Positions 54,495 to 63,515 are shown, counted from the first letter of the stretch. The stretch is DNA of 64,000 nt from Opitutales bacterium (GCA_022824405.1 JAJDZZ010000026.1:62001-126000), one strand, 5' to 3'. Numbers and translations: made by a program. The notes: a model not told the origin generated them from the sequence alone.

Positions 54495-55506
54495 CAGTTC
54501 TTTCGTGGTTACCATTCTGGTGTTTTTGGTCGCGGCCTGCGGCTCACAGCCCGAGGAGGGATATTTCAAGGGCGATGCCATGGGGACTTTCTATACCATA
54601 GAATTCCGGAGTGAGAAAAAGGTTCCCACGCGAGATTTAAGGGGAGAAATTGAGGAATTACTGGACGCGTTCGATCAGCAGCTTTCCAATTGGCGCGAGG
54701 ACAGTTGGGTCAATCGATTCAACGCGGCTCCGGCAGATGAGTTCATTCCTGTACCCGATTACGCCTTTCAGGTTTTGAACCTGTGCCTCGAGCTGTTCGA
54801 ACGATCGGGCGGATTGCTCGACCCAACCCTGTCCCCATTGGTCGAACTTTGGGGATTTGGGACCAAACGCGGGTCTATCGTGCCCGATCAGGCTGCCATA
54901 GAAAAGGCCTTGAACAGTGTCGGATTCGATAAGCTGGCACTTTGTCCGGATCGGCGCGCCGTAATGAAGCGTCAGGCCGATCTCCAAATCAATTGCTCGG
55001 CCGTGGCCAAGGGTTATGCGGTCGATTTGATTTCCGCAATGCTGCAGAAACGGGGTGTTGACAATTTTATCGTTAACTTGGGGGGCGAAATTGCCGCCCG
55101 AGGAACCCGCATGGATGGAGTTCCTTGGACGGTTGGAGTGAATCGTCCGGATGCAAAGGGCCATGGAAAGGAATTGGCCAGGGTAATCGAACTGTATAAT
55201 CGCAGTCTGGCCACCAGCGGGCATTCCCAAAGGACCTTCCTTTTCGGAGGTCAACGCTACTCCCATATTTTAAATGCAAAAACGGGGTGGCCCGTTAAGA
55301 CCGACATTGCCAGCGCCACCGTGCTGGCATCCAGTTGCGCCTTGGCGGACGGCCTGGCTACCCTTGCCCTGATACTCGATGAGGACAAGATGGCTGAGCT
55401 TCTCGAATTTTATGATGGTGTGGAAGTCTTCCGAACGAAATGGGCCGCGGAGGACTTGGCATTAAACTATGGAAACCCTCAATACTCAAAAAATCAGAAT
55501 CCATGA
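54451..55506 (+). CDS. apbE: FAD:protein FMN transferase (ApbE lipoprotein)
   Basis: The product is 351 aa from the GTG at 54451, which gives a short signal ending in the lipobox LVAAC; the open frame continues to 54376. ApbE attaches FMN to Thr/Ser of exported redox proteins. Family marks are GDAMGTFYTIEF, DGVPWTVGVNRPD, NCSAVAKGYAVD, ATSGHSQR, HILNAKTGWPV and SATVLASSCALADGLATLAL, with the Mg-binding Asp/Thr region intact. It overlaps the flavinylation-motif gene by 44 bases and the sulfatase gene by 4 (ATGA), so the three form one operon. A neighbouring target is therefore likely. Confidence 0.93.
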   Translation: MNSLKKYWCESKGLSSSFVVTILVFLVAACGSQPEEGYFKGDAMGTFYTIEFRSEKKVPTRDLRGEIEELLDAFDQQLSNWREDSWVNRFNAAPADEFIPVPDYAFQVLNLCLELFERSGGLLDPTLSPLVELWGFGTKRGSIVPDQAAIEKALNSVGFDKLALCPDRRAVMKRQADLQINCSAVAKGYAVDLISAMLQKRGVDNFIVNLGGEIAARGTRMDGVPWTVGVNRPDAKGHGKELARVIELYNRSLATSGHSQRTFLFGGQRYSHILNAKTGWPVKTDIASATVLASSCALADGLATLALILDEDKMAELLEFYDGVEVFRTKWAAEDLALNYGNPQYSKNQNP

Positions 55507-57038
55507 TGCGCAGAACAAGGCTTCTTCAAAATTTGGCTATCGCCCTTGCCATTACCTTCACGGGCCAGCTATTTGGACAAAACGACCCAGCTTCCTCCGC
55601 CCGAAACCAAAGCGACACTGAGGAAAGTCGTCCCAATATCCTCTGGTTGGTTATCGACGACATGGGCTGCGAATTTTCCTGCTACGGAGAGGAGGTCATT
55701 GAAACCCCCAATATCGATCGACTTGCCAGGGAAGGTATTCGCTTTACCAACGCCTTTTTGACCTCCCCGGTGTGTTCCACGGCCCGGTCCTCCCTGATTA
55801 CGGGGATGTATCAAACCACAATTGGCGCTCACAACCACCAAAGCGGTCGGGGGAAAAGGAAAATTCACCTTCCGGAAAGGGTAATTCCCATCCCCCATCT
55901 GTTTCAGGAAGCGGGTTATTACACCGCCAACGGAAACCATCCCAAAAGGAGGGAAGACCTGGGCAAAACGGATTACAATTTTCAATGGGAGGCGTCGATG
56001 TATGACGCGCCCTATTATAATGGAAGAGGCGTCGATCAACCCTTCTTTGCCCAGCTTCAACTATTGGGGGGCAAGCATCGACATCCGGAATCCTGGGGGA
56101 ATGGAGGAGCCAAAAGGCTTCTGGGGTGGGTGGTTGATGCCGATAAAGTGAAGCTCCCGCCTTATTACCCCAGAGATCCCATCATACTGGACGACTGGGC
56201 CCAGTACCTGGATACGGTCCGTTACACGGATAAACTGGTGGGTGAGATCCTCCAAAACCTGGAGACTGAAGGCCTCCTTGATGACACGATTATCATTCTG
56301 TTTGCCGACAACGGTATCAGCCATGCTCGCGGCAAGCAGTTCGTTTACGATGAGGGAATCCGAACCCCTTTGATTATCCGCGGACCGGGAATTGAAAGGG
56401 GCCTCGTTCGGCATGATCCGGTGGAACACATCGACCTGGCCTCGACTTCCCTGGCTCTGGCCGGTCTGCCCGTTCCCGATTGGATGCAGGGGGACGACAT
56501 TTTGGCCAAGGATTACAGACCCAAGGAAGCGGTATTTGCGGCCAGAGACCGCTGTGGGGAAACGGTGGACATGACGCGTGCCGTCCGCACCAACAAGTAT
56601 AAGTACATCCGCAACTTTTTCCCGGATCGCCCGCACCTTCAACCGACCAATTACAAGGATTCAAAACCCATATTGATTCGGTTGCGCGAATTGCACGCGG
56701 AAGGAAAGTTGAATGAGCTTCAGGAGAAACTTCTATTTTCGCCTCAGCGGCCGGTAGAAGAACTCTATGATGTCCAGTCGGACCCCTACGAAACCGTTAA
56801 TTTGGCCGACCATCCGGATTTCGAGGGGGTTTTAAAGTCAATGCGACAGCGCCTGAAATCCTGGATGAAGCATACGAATGATCCCGGCCCCGAATCTCCC
56901 GAAGTTTACGCCGTGGAAATGGAATACCAGATCGGGAGAAACCAACGAAATCCCCAAGCTTACGCAGCGGTGAAAAGAAACGTGGATACCTATAACCGTT
57001 GGGCTAAGGAACGGCCCTATATTCCATTGGCAGACTGA
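55503..57038 (+). CDS. Secreted arylsulfatase-type sulfatase
   Basis: The product is 511 aa from the ATG at 55503, coupled to apbE by ATGA. A signal peptide (LAIALAITFTGQLFGQ) predicts export. The metal site has D52-D53 in LWLVIDDMG, and the formylglycine site reads C91-S-T-A-R-S-S, a CxAxR variant of the usual CxPxR. Later ADNG with GKQFVYDEGIRTPLI completes the S1-family pattern. It would remove sulfate esters from a sugar; no anaerobic or FGE maturase gene is in the window. The stop codon lies within the 11-bp duplication that flanks the MITE-like element downstream. Confidence 0.92.
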   Translation: MMRRTRLLQNLAIALAITFTGQLFGQNDPASSARNQSDTEESRPNILWLVIDDMGCEFSCYGEEVIETPNIDRLAREGIRFTNAFLTSPVCSTARSSLITGMYQTTIGAHNHQSGRGKRKIHLPERVIPIPHLFQEAGYYTANGNHPKRREDLGKTDYNFQWEASMYDAPYYNGRGVDQPFFAQLQLLGGKHRHPESWGNGGAKRLLGWVVDADKVKLPPYYPRDPIILDDWAQYLDTVRYTDKLVGEILQNLETEGLLDDTIIILFADNGISHARGKQFVYDEGIRTPLIIRGPGIERGLVRHDPVEHIDLASTSLALAGLPVPDWMQGDDILAKDYRPKEAVFAARDRCGETVDMTRAVRTNKYKYIRNFFPDRPHLQPTNYKDSKPILIRLRELHAEGKLNELQEKLLFSPQRPVEELYDVQSDPYETVNLADHPDFEGVLKSMRQRLKSWMKHTNDPGPESPEVYAVEMEYQIGRNQRNPQAYAAVKRNVDTYNRWAKERPYIPLAD

Positions 57039-57292
57039 CCCGAATGGCGCTTAGTTAAGCGTGTTTGTAGAGGAATTTGCTATGGACGCCAGTCGGGATC
57101 AAGCCGCAAAAAAGTGATGCCTTTTGGAGAAATAGGGTCAGGCCTTGAAAACTGTATTCCGTTGCACTTCATACACTTTTGCAAGGCAACCGACCCTGAA
57201 AGGCATAACTTTTTACGTCTTGACCCCTTCCTTCTCCGAGATGATTGAATATTCCAAACCCCGCTTAACTGAGCGGCATTCCAGACTGACCC
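57031..57292. mobile_element. 240-bp MITE-like inverted-repeat element with 11-bp direct repeats
   Basis: The element runs from 57042 to 57281. Its ends, GAATGGCGCTTAGTTAAGCG and, on the other strand, GAATGCCGCTCAGTTAAGCG, are terminal inverted repeats with two mismatches in 20. The similarity continues inward for about 100 bases per arm (GGGATCAAGCCGCAAAAAAG at 57095-57114 versus GGGGTCAAGACGTAAAAAG on the other strand from 57227), leaving a loop of about 35 bases. CAGACTGACCC occurs immediately outside both ends (57031-57041 and 57282-57292), a target-site duplication. There is no coding capacity. The terminal palindrome also recalls sequences near REP-associated transposases, so the mobilising enzyme is open. 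It fills the 293-base gap between the sulfatase and porin genes. Confidence 0.8.
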
Positions 57293-57331
57293 AATTGTCC
57301 CGGCATGAAACCGATGGATAACGATGGACCG

Positions 57332-58279
57332 CTAATAGAAGTATTTCAGGCTCAGAGAAATCCCCCAGAAGTTCAAATTCTCCGCTGAAATCTCATAACG
57401 GACGGGCAGATTGCCTCCCGGTTCTCCCGGAGGTCCGACCGTAGATCCGTGGCCCCTCAACGGCTTCCACTCGTTGTCGCCGTCTTGGAAATTTTCCAGG
57501 GCATCCCCATAGCGCAATTTAATCCCTACATGAAACCCTTTGCTGAGAGCGTAATCCAGACCTGCCAGCATCTGATAACCCATCAAATTGTCGGACAGTA
57601 TCTCGTTGGCCAAGGACGCCGTGCCGGCCGCGTCGGGGTTTCGTCCCAGTCTTATCAGTTCGTTCCTATCGTTTGTCCTTATGGATGCCGCCGAATAATC
57701 TATCGTCGTATCCGTCAGGCTGACCCCAACCCCCAGAAAGGGTGTCACCTTCGGCATTTTCGCAAGGTGAAAGTCATAGTAGAAGTTTGCAAAAAAGCTA
57801 TTTGCGCGAAAGTCACTGATTTTTTCGCTTCGTTCGACAAACTCCTGCTGTTTAGGGTCGCCAATTACCAATAGAGGTAAACGTTCCCCGCTTTGCGCTC
57901 GGAGGAAGTACTCGGTTTCGATGCGAAAGTTCCGGAAGGCATAGCCGAGATGGGCTCCTCCAAAAAATCCGGAGCCGAGATCGAATCGATTCGGACTTCC
58001 CGGCAAGGCCGTGGGGTTGCATTGGTCCAGCGGGTAGGGCACGTTGGTTCCATCCTCGAAAACGAACCCTTCCAACCATTGATCGCAGTTGGTCGGAATG
58101 CCGATGTTGGTGCGGGTGGACTCGAGATCGCCCGGTAGTGACACTCCTACATCTGTGCCGAAATAGAATCCGCGACGGGCGTCGCTTTGGATTTCGGAAC
58201 CCGCGGAGGTTAAATTCGGCAGCAGCATAAATGTTGCTAAAATCCCCGAAATAAAATCACATGTCTTCTTAATCCTCAC
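57332..58279 (-). CDS. Outer-membrane beta-barrel protein (opacity/porin-like)
   Basis: The product is 315 aa. A signal peptide (ISGILATFMLLPNLTSAGS) is followed by amphipathic strands typical of an 8- to 10-stranded barrel: RGFYFGTDVGVSLPG, FFGGAHLGYAFRNFRIETEY, VTPFLGVGVSLTDTTIDY, KGFHVGIKLRYGD. The chain ends LSLKYFY with a terminal aromatic. A loop holds two cysteines (NCDQWLEG and DQCNP) that could form a disulfide. It may be a small outer-membrane adhesin, channel or structural protein. It is divergent from the next gene and lies beside the mobile element. Confidence 0.8.
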   Translation of the reverse strand: MRIKKTCDFISGILATFMLLPNLTSAGSEIQSDARRGFYFGTDVGVSLPGDLESTRTNIGIPTNCDQWLEGFVFEDGTNVPYPLDQCNPTALPGSPNRFDLGSGFFGGAHLGYAFRNFRIETEYFLRAQSGERLPLLVIGDPKQQEFVERSEKISDFRANSFFANFYYDFHLAKMPKVTPFLGVGVSLTDTTIDYSAASIRTNDRNELIRLGRNPDAAGTASLANEILSDNLMGYQMLAGLDYALSKGFHVGIKLRYGDALENFQDGDNEWKPLRGHGSTVGPPGEPGGNLPVRYEISAENLNFWGISLSLKYFY

Positions 58280-58431
58280 AGCGTTTTCTTTAAAGGAATT
58301 GTCCTGGACTACGGAAAGATCCAGCGGAATTCAATGAGAGTTAACCCTTTTTTCTTTCCCGGCAGAGTCAAGAGCGAATGGTTTCCTCCTTCGCTTCGCT
58401 ACTATTGAGAAAATTTTCCATTTTAGAGGGC

Positions 58432-59523
58432 ATGAGTAAAATCAGCAAAATCGCCTCCCAATTATTCCGGGTTCCGTTGAAGGAGCCCTTGCATGACGCC
58501 AAACACGGCGCCCACACCCATTTCGAATTGGTGACCGTCACTGTGGAAATGGACGAGGGAAGTCGAGGTACCGGGTATACCTATACCGGAGGCAAGGGCG
58601 GACAGTCCATCAAAGCCATGCTTGACAACGATTTTATTCCGGATCTGTTGGGAAGGGATGGTTCGGATGTCGAAGGAATAAACGAATTTTGTGAATGGCA
58701 CATCCATTACGTCGGTCGCGGGGGGATTGCGTCCTTTGCCATATCGGCCATTGACATTGCACTTTGGGATATTCGATGCCGGAGGGCCGGTAAACCGCTT
58801 TGGCAAATGGCCGGTGGGGATGGAAACGATTGCAAAGCCTATGGTGGGGCCATCGATCTCCATTTTCCGCTACCCAAGTTGTTGAACAACATCCAGCGTT
58901 TCCTGGATATTGGGTTCAATGCGGTGAAGATCAAGATCGGCCGGGACAATTTGGAGGAGGACATCGAGCGCATCGGCGCAGTGAGAAGGCACATCGGGGA
59001 TGACATCACATTCATGGTGGATGCCAATTATTCCATGAGTGTGGCAAAGGCGATTGAATGTGCCCGTCGATTTGAACCCTACAATATTTACTGGTTTGAA
59101 GAGCCAACTCTGCCCGACGATTACCTGGGCTATGCCCGAATCGCCGAGGCCACCGGCGTCCCTTTGGCCATGGGGGAAAACCTCCATACCATCCATGAGT
59201 TCGGCTATGCCTTCGAACAAGCCCAACTTTCTTTTATTCAACCGGATGCCTCCAATTGCGGGGGTATTACCGGTTGGCTGAAGGTAGCCGAGATGGCGCG
59301 TCAATACGGACTGCCGGTTTGTTCCCACGGCATGCACGAGTTGCAGGTGAGCCTGGTTTCCGCTCAGCCGAACGGCGGGTGGTTGGAGTACCATAGTTTT
59401 CCCATCGATGAATACACCACCCGGCCGCTACTGATTAATAACCGCCGGGCAGTTGCTCCGGGCCAACCGGGAATCGGAGTGGAGTTTGATTGGGACCTCC
59501 TTGAGCCGTACAAACAGGAATGA
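58432..59523 (+). CDS. Mandelate racemase/galactarate dehydratase-like enzyme
   Basis: The product is 363 aa from the ATG at 58432 ([20 protein letters not shown]), which has GAGGG just upstream; the frame to 58378 is not needed. It is cytosolic. Catalytic residues are visible: K-x-K in [11 protein letters not shown] in [11 protein letters not shown] in [11 protein letters not shown] in MGENLHT and H in CSHGMHELQ. This set, with Lys and His on opposite faces, fits mandelate racemase, talarate/galactarate dehydratase or a close epimerase. A second superfamily member follows 177 bases later. Confidence 0.88.
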   Translation: MSKISKIASQLFRVPLKEPLHDAKHGAHTHFELVTVTVEMDEGSRGTGYTYTGGKGGQSIKAMLDNDFIPDLLGRDGSDVEGINEFCEWHIHYVGRGGIASFAISAIDIALWDIRCRRAGKPLWQMAGGDGNDCKAYGGAIDLHFPLPKLLNNIQRFLDIGFNAVKIKIGRDNLEEDIERIGAVRRHIGDDITFMVDANYSMSVAKAIECARRFEPYNIYWFEEPTLPDDYLGYARIAEATGVPLAMGENLHTIHEFGYAFEQAQLSFIQPDASNCGGITGWLKVAEMARQYGLPVCSHGMHELQVSLVSAQPNGGWLEYHSFPIDEYTTRPLLINNRRAVAPGQPGIGVEFDWDLLEPYKQE

Positions 59524-59700
59524 AAAGGCACAAAGGTTATATGGATGAGGGATGTTTGGCCACAAAAAGCAGATAAATTCAATTTCCGAAATTCTCCTCT
59601 CGGAGTTTTCCGGGTTCTCTATGGTAAATTTTGATTGAATCATGCGAAGGGCATTAAAAGTGAGAGAATTTGGAATCAGGAGCATCCCCTCCTTATTGAG

Positions 59701-60774
59701 ATGAAGATAGTAAACCTCGAGTCTTTCCACCTGAAGGTGCCTTACGACGAGCCCGAGATGAAGGGCGTTTTCTGTGATTTGCTCTATCTGCGGGTCGACA
59801 CCGACAAGGGGCTGTCCGGGTGGGGGCAGGCCTGGAGCATGAAATTGGCCGAAGCTACACGGTTGATCCTCGACCATGCCGTGGCTCCCCTGTGCGTGGG
59901 GCAGGCCGCACTGGAGAATAGGGAGTGGATGGAAAGGCTTTGTAAATCGCACGGCAACACCCGAAGCGGTCCGTTTACCTATGCCGTATCCGCGTTGGAC
60001 GTTGCTTTATGGGACCTGCGGGGGAAGGCTGCGGGCTTGCCCTTGCACCAGATGATCGGTGGAACGGATAAAACCCGTGTCGGGGCCTACGCCAGCCTGA
60101 TATTCTACGGCGATGCGGAGCGCACGGCCGAAAAATGCAAGGAGGCGGTCGACCTGGGATATCGCCACCTGAAACTGCACGAGGAGGCGGTTGAACCGGT
60201 GCGAGCAGCCCGCGAGGCGGTTGGAAGCGGCGTGAGCATTCGCCTCGACCCGGCCGCTACCCGCCCATGGAATGCTGTAGAGGCAAGGGAAGCTGCGCCG
60301 CTATTTGAAGAATTCGACCTGTTCTGGTTGGAGGAACCCATATGGCCGTCGGAGGACTATTATGGCCTGAGAGAACTATCCCGGAGGACGGGGATTCCAC
60401 TAGCAGCGGGAGAAAATTGCCTCAGCGCCCTGGATTTTCGCCAACTGCGGGAAATTGGGGCCGCCACCTACTTGCAGCCCAGTGTCATAAAAGTTGGCGG
60501 CATAAGCGAGACGCTCAAAGTAATCGACTATGCGGAAGGCGTCGGCGCCCTTTACGCGCCGCATTCCTTTTATTACGGCCCTGGTTACCTGGCCTCTTTG
60601 CACTTGGCCGCCAATTGCCCGCAGGATCCTCTAATAGAGCATCCCTACTTCAAGCTGGAGGCCTATCCCTATGGTGAAAAGGCATTGGTCGAGAGGGGTA
60701 GGGTGGAAGTGCCCATGGGCGTCGGATTGGGCTTTGATCCAGAGCCGGAATTTCTCAAGGAATACCTCGTTTAG
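59701..60774 (+). CDS. Enolase-superfamily sugar-acid dehydratase-like enzyme
   Basis: The product is 357 aa from the ATG at 59701 (MKIVNLESFHLKVPYDEPEM). The cap domain is followed by SALDVALWDLRGKAAGLPLH. Barrel residues are K-x-H in RHLKLHEEAV, D in IRLDPAAT, E in WLEEPIWPSE, E in AAGENCLSA and H in YAPHSFYYGPGYLAS. It is the fourth superfamily member within 15 kb and differs from the others at the second-strand motif (KLH rather than KxK). It converges with the LacI-type gene. The substrate is unknown; I infer a different sugar acid from the same polymer or pathway. Confidence 0.87.
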   Translation: MKIVNLESFHLKVPYDEPEMKGVFCDLLYLRVDTDKGLSGWGQAWSMKLAEATRLILDHAVAPLCVGQAALENREWMERLCKSHGNTRSGPFTYAVSALDVALWDLRGKAAGLPLHQMIGGTDKTRVGAYASLIFYGDAERTAEKCKEAVDLGYRHLKLHEEAVEPVRAAREAVGSGVSIRLDPAATRPWNAVEAREAAPLFEEFDLFWLEEPIWPSEDYYGLRELSRRTGIPLAAGENCLSALDFRQLREIGAATYLQPSVIKVGGISETLKVIDYAEGVGALYAPHSFYYGPGYLASLHLAANCPQDPLIEHPYFKLEAYPYGEKALVERGRVEVPMGVGLGFDPEPEFLKEYLV

Positions 60775-60785
60775 GGCCACCTCCT

Positions 60786-60980
60786 TTAGTTTTCTTTCTC
60801 GCCTACGAACAAGCGAAGAAAGCGGGGATGCCGGGTCGGTGATCCGATCGCGGCCGTTACGAAGAGGCCGAAAATTTCGGTTTCCCGAATGATTCCGACC
60901 GAGGACCAGTTGGAGAAGCCGTTCGATCCTTCCACATATAGTTCAGTTCCTTGCTGGCGCGGTATTGGCAGCAAGGCCAT
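60786..60980 (-). pseudogene. 64-aa fragment of a secreted-protein C-terminus
   Basis: On the minus strand a 64-codon frame starts with ATG five bases after the lacI stop. It reads GTELYVEGSNGFSNWSSVGI and then, further on, HPRFLRLFVGEKEN. This resembles the C-terminal SSNLxxWxPV...RFFRLxV module found on large exported verrucomicrobial proteins. It lacks a signal peptide and the rest of such a protein, so I read it as a gene remnant, although translation as a small protein coupled to lacI cannot be excluded. Confidence 0.4.
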
Positions 60981-60984
60981 GGAA

Positions 60985-62058
60985 CTAAGGTTCCCTGGGC
61001 GCTACTTTGAGTTTGGCCGGTCCGGTGGAATCGAGTTCCCGGAACTGGGAAGGAAGGGTGAGGTCATTGAGGGATTTTATGGATTTATTCAATGATTTAA
61101 GCAGAAGGCGCCCCGCTTCTGAACCCATGTCCTCGGGAAATGCGCTGGCGCAGGTAATAGTGGGATTTTCTTCGTTGCAAACGTTCGTCATATCTATGGC
61201 AGCTATGCTCACGTCCTCGGGAATACGGTATCCGTTTTGAAATAAATAGCTGATAGCCCCCCGAGCCATCAAGCCGTTCAGGCAAATCCAAGCCGTGGGA
61301 AGGTCCCCCTCGGATGCTTCCGCAATTTGCTTGGCTGCCTCGAATCCTTCCTTGCGGTCGGCCCCTTTCGATTTGGAGACGAATTTTTCTTCGATGGTGA
61401 GTTGATGCTGCCGGAGGGCTTGGACAACCCCTCGATAGCGGTCGCGGTGTCTGCCCATATACCGGTTGCCCCCCAACCAGGCGAACGTGGAATGCCCGAG
61501 ACCGCAGAGGTGGTCCACGAGCAGGGAGGTGCTCTCCCCTTCGTTGGATAGAATCGAATGGCATTTTCCGGGGGCTCGGGCCGAAATATAAACGATGGGC
61601 AGACCCAGTTTGAGGACCCCTTCCAGAAACGCCGGTTGGACTTCTCCCATGATGGCGATGCCCCTTATCTGATGGAACTCCGTCCGCGCCGCAGAGAGGC
61701 GTTCCAACCTTATATCGTCCTCCGAACCGATAAAGACCGTCTTTATCCCATGCTGGTCCAGGTGGTCGTGCAGGCCTTGGTGGATGTGATTGAAAAAATT
61801 GCTCTTGTTGGCCAACTTTAGGGGGGAGCGCAGTATGTAGCCAATGGTATTGGCTTGGGATGTCCCCCGGATTGAATCCATACGCATTCCCCGGGGAGAG
61901 TAACCGTGGCGAATCGCGTAATCCCATATCCGTTTATTGGCGGTCTTGGAAATTCCCTTTTTTCGGCCGTTCAGCACCATCGAAACGAGGGCCTGGGAAT
62001 AACCGAGTTCCTTGGCAATGTGCATTTGAGATATGCGTCTATGGGCCGGATTCGACAT
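60985..62058 (-). CDS. LacI-family transcriptional regulator
   Basis: The product is 357 aa from the ATG at 62058; a TTG at 62097 would add 13 residues. The N-terminal helix-turn-helix is MHIAKELGYSQALVSMVLNG with the hinge helix after it (KRIWDYAIRHGYSPRG). A periplasmic-binding-protein-like sensor domain follows (TIGYILRSPLKLA, LVDHLCGLGHSTFAWLGGN, ISIAAIDMTNV-type segment). It would repress or activate nearby catabolic genes in response to a sugar or sugar acid. It stands at the right end of the catabolic region, facing the dehydratase genes. I could not identify its operator with confidence. Confidence 0.92.
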   Translation of the reverse strand: MSNPAHRRISQMHIAKELGYSQALVSMVLNGRKKGISKTANKRIWDYAIRHGYSPRGMRMDSIRGTSQANTIGYILRSPLKLANKSNFFNHIHQGLHDHLDQHGIKTVFIGSEDDIRLERLSAARTEFHQIRGIAIMGEVQPAFLEGVLKLGLPIVYISARAPGKCHSILSNEGESTSLLVDHLCGLGHSTFAWLGGNRYMGRHRDRYRGVVQALRQHQLTIEEKFVSKSKGADRKEGFEAAKQIAEASEGDLPTAWICLNGLMARGAISYLFQNGYRIPEDVSIAAIDMTNVCNEENPTITCASAFPEDMGSEAGRLLLKSLNKSIKSLNDLTLPSQFRELDSTGPAKLKVAPREP

Positions 62059-62146
62059 TCCAACGATGGATGAAGGGCATTTTTCTGGCGGTTGCAATTA
62101 ATAATCATTTTGTATTGGAGAAAAGGAGCCATGGAATAATGGAATA

Positions 62147-63508
62147 ATGGTACGGGTCATAACATCGAAAAGGCGTGCTTCGCTACACACATTGGGTTGT
62201 CGGTTGAATCAATCGGAATCCCTGCTCATGGGGGACCAACTGGAGCGGGCCGGTTACCGATTGGTCCCCTTGGGCCAGCCGTGTGATTTGGCCATCGTCA
62301 ACACCTGTACGGTCACCCGATTGGCCGATGCCAAATGCCGCACCGTCATTCGCCGGATTATCCGGGAAAATCCCGCGGCCTTTGTGGCGGTAGTAGGGTG
62401 TTATTCCCAAATCGGTTACAAGGAAATCGCCCAGATTCCCGGGGTCGATCTGATTGTGGGCAATGGCGAGAAATTGAATATTCTGCAATACGTCTCCTTG
62501 GGAAAGAACGAGCATCCCGTCATCGTCAGGGACCGCATCACCAAGGAGGATTTCAGTATAGAGTTTGTCGGTGAGAGGCCTTATCCCAGACGGGCCAATC
62601 TCAAGATACAGGATGGTTGCAGTTTCATTTGCTCCTTTTGCATCATTCCAAAGGCGCGGGGTCCGGCCCGTTCGCGCGATTTGTCCAACCTTCTGGAGGA
62701 GGCCAGGGGCCAAGTGGAACGGGGTGTTCGGGAGTTGGTCCTGAGCGGGGTCAACATAGGAACTTTCCGCAGCGGGGAGGGGGATCTGATTACAGTGGTG
62801 GATGCGTTGAATGCCTTGGATGGCCTGGAGAGGATCCGGATCAGTTCCATTGAGCCGACCACGGTCCCAATCGAGCTGTTGGCAAGGATGAACGATCCCC
62901 AACACGCCCTGCTTCCCTTTCTTCACTTACCCCTTCAATCCGGTTCGGACAAGGTTTTGAGATCGATGCGCCGCAAATATACCGTTGGGGAATATTTAAG
63001 CTTTGCGCGCCGAGCGGTGGAGTTGGTCGGCGACTTGTGCCTAGGGACCGACATCATGGTGGGATACCCGACGGAGGGGGAACGGGAGTTTGAAGAAACC
63101 TTACGGACCTTTGCGGAAAATCCTTTTTCCTACTGCCATGTTTTTTCCTTTTCCGAACGTCAGGGCACCTTGGCGGCGCGAATGAAGAGGCGCCACGAGG
63201 CAGCGGTAAAGCGGATGCGGAGCGCCAAATTGCGGCGATTGAGCGAAAGGAAGCGGTATGGCTTTTACCGATCCCATCTGGGCCGGGTGGCCACCGTCCT
63301 GTTCGAGGATCCCCAGGGGAACTTCTGGCCGGGTTATACGGACAATTACATTCGGGTGGTGGTCAGGTCTGATAAGGACCTGCGCAACCGGATAGGCCGG
63401 GTTTATATGGATCGGTTGGCGGGAAACGTGGTGGAGGGCAGGCTGGTAGAGGTGGTTCCGGATCAAGCGACTGCGAATGGGAGGACTTCGGCACTGTCCG
63501 CCGGGTGA
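62147..63508 (+). CDS. mtaB: MtaB-like tRNA methylthiotransferase (radical SAM)
   Basis: The product is 453 aa. The UPF0004 domain has HTLGCRLNQSES, IVNTCTVTRLADAK and VVGCYSQIG, giving three cysteines for the auxiliary 4Fe-4S cluster. The radical-SAM CxxxCxxC lies in GCSFICSFCIIPKARGP. Then comes HLPLQSGSDKVLRSMRRKYT and a C-terminal TRAM-like part. The sequence fits MtaB, which makes ms2t6A at position 37 of tRNAs reading ANN codons, better than MiaB. The start region has tandem ATGGAATA units (62131-62149); the ATG at 62147 is in frame, and AGGAG lies about 18 bases upstream. Confidence 0.9.
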   Translation: MVRVITSKRRASLHTLGCRLNQSESLLMGDQLERAGYRLVPLGQPCDLAIVNTCTVTRLADAKCRTVIRRIIRENPAAFVAVVGCYSQIGYKEIAQIPGVDLIVGNGEKLNILQYVSLGKNEHPVIVRDRITKEDFSIEFVGERPYPRRANLKIQDGCSFICSFCIIPKARGPARSRDLSNLLEEARGQVERGVRELVLSGVNIGTFRSGEGDLITVVDALNALDGLERIRISSIEPTTVPIELLARMNDPQHALLPFLHLPLQSGSDKVLRSMRRKYTVGEYLSFARRAVELVGDLCLGTDIMVGYPTEGEREFEETLRTFAENPFSYCHVFSFSERQGTLAARMKRRHEAAVKRMRSAKLRRLSERKRYGFYRSHLGRVATVLFEDPQGNFWPGYTDNYIRVVVRSDKDLRNRIGRVYMDRLAGNVVEGRLVEVVPDQATANGRTSALSAG

Positions 63509-63515
63509 ACTGTCC

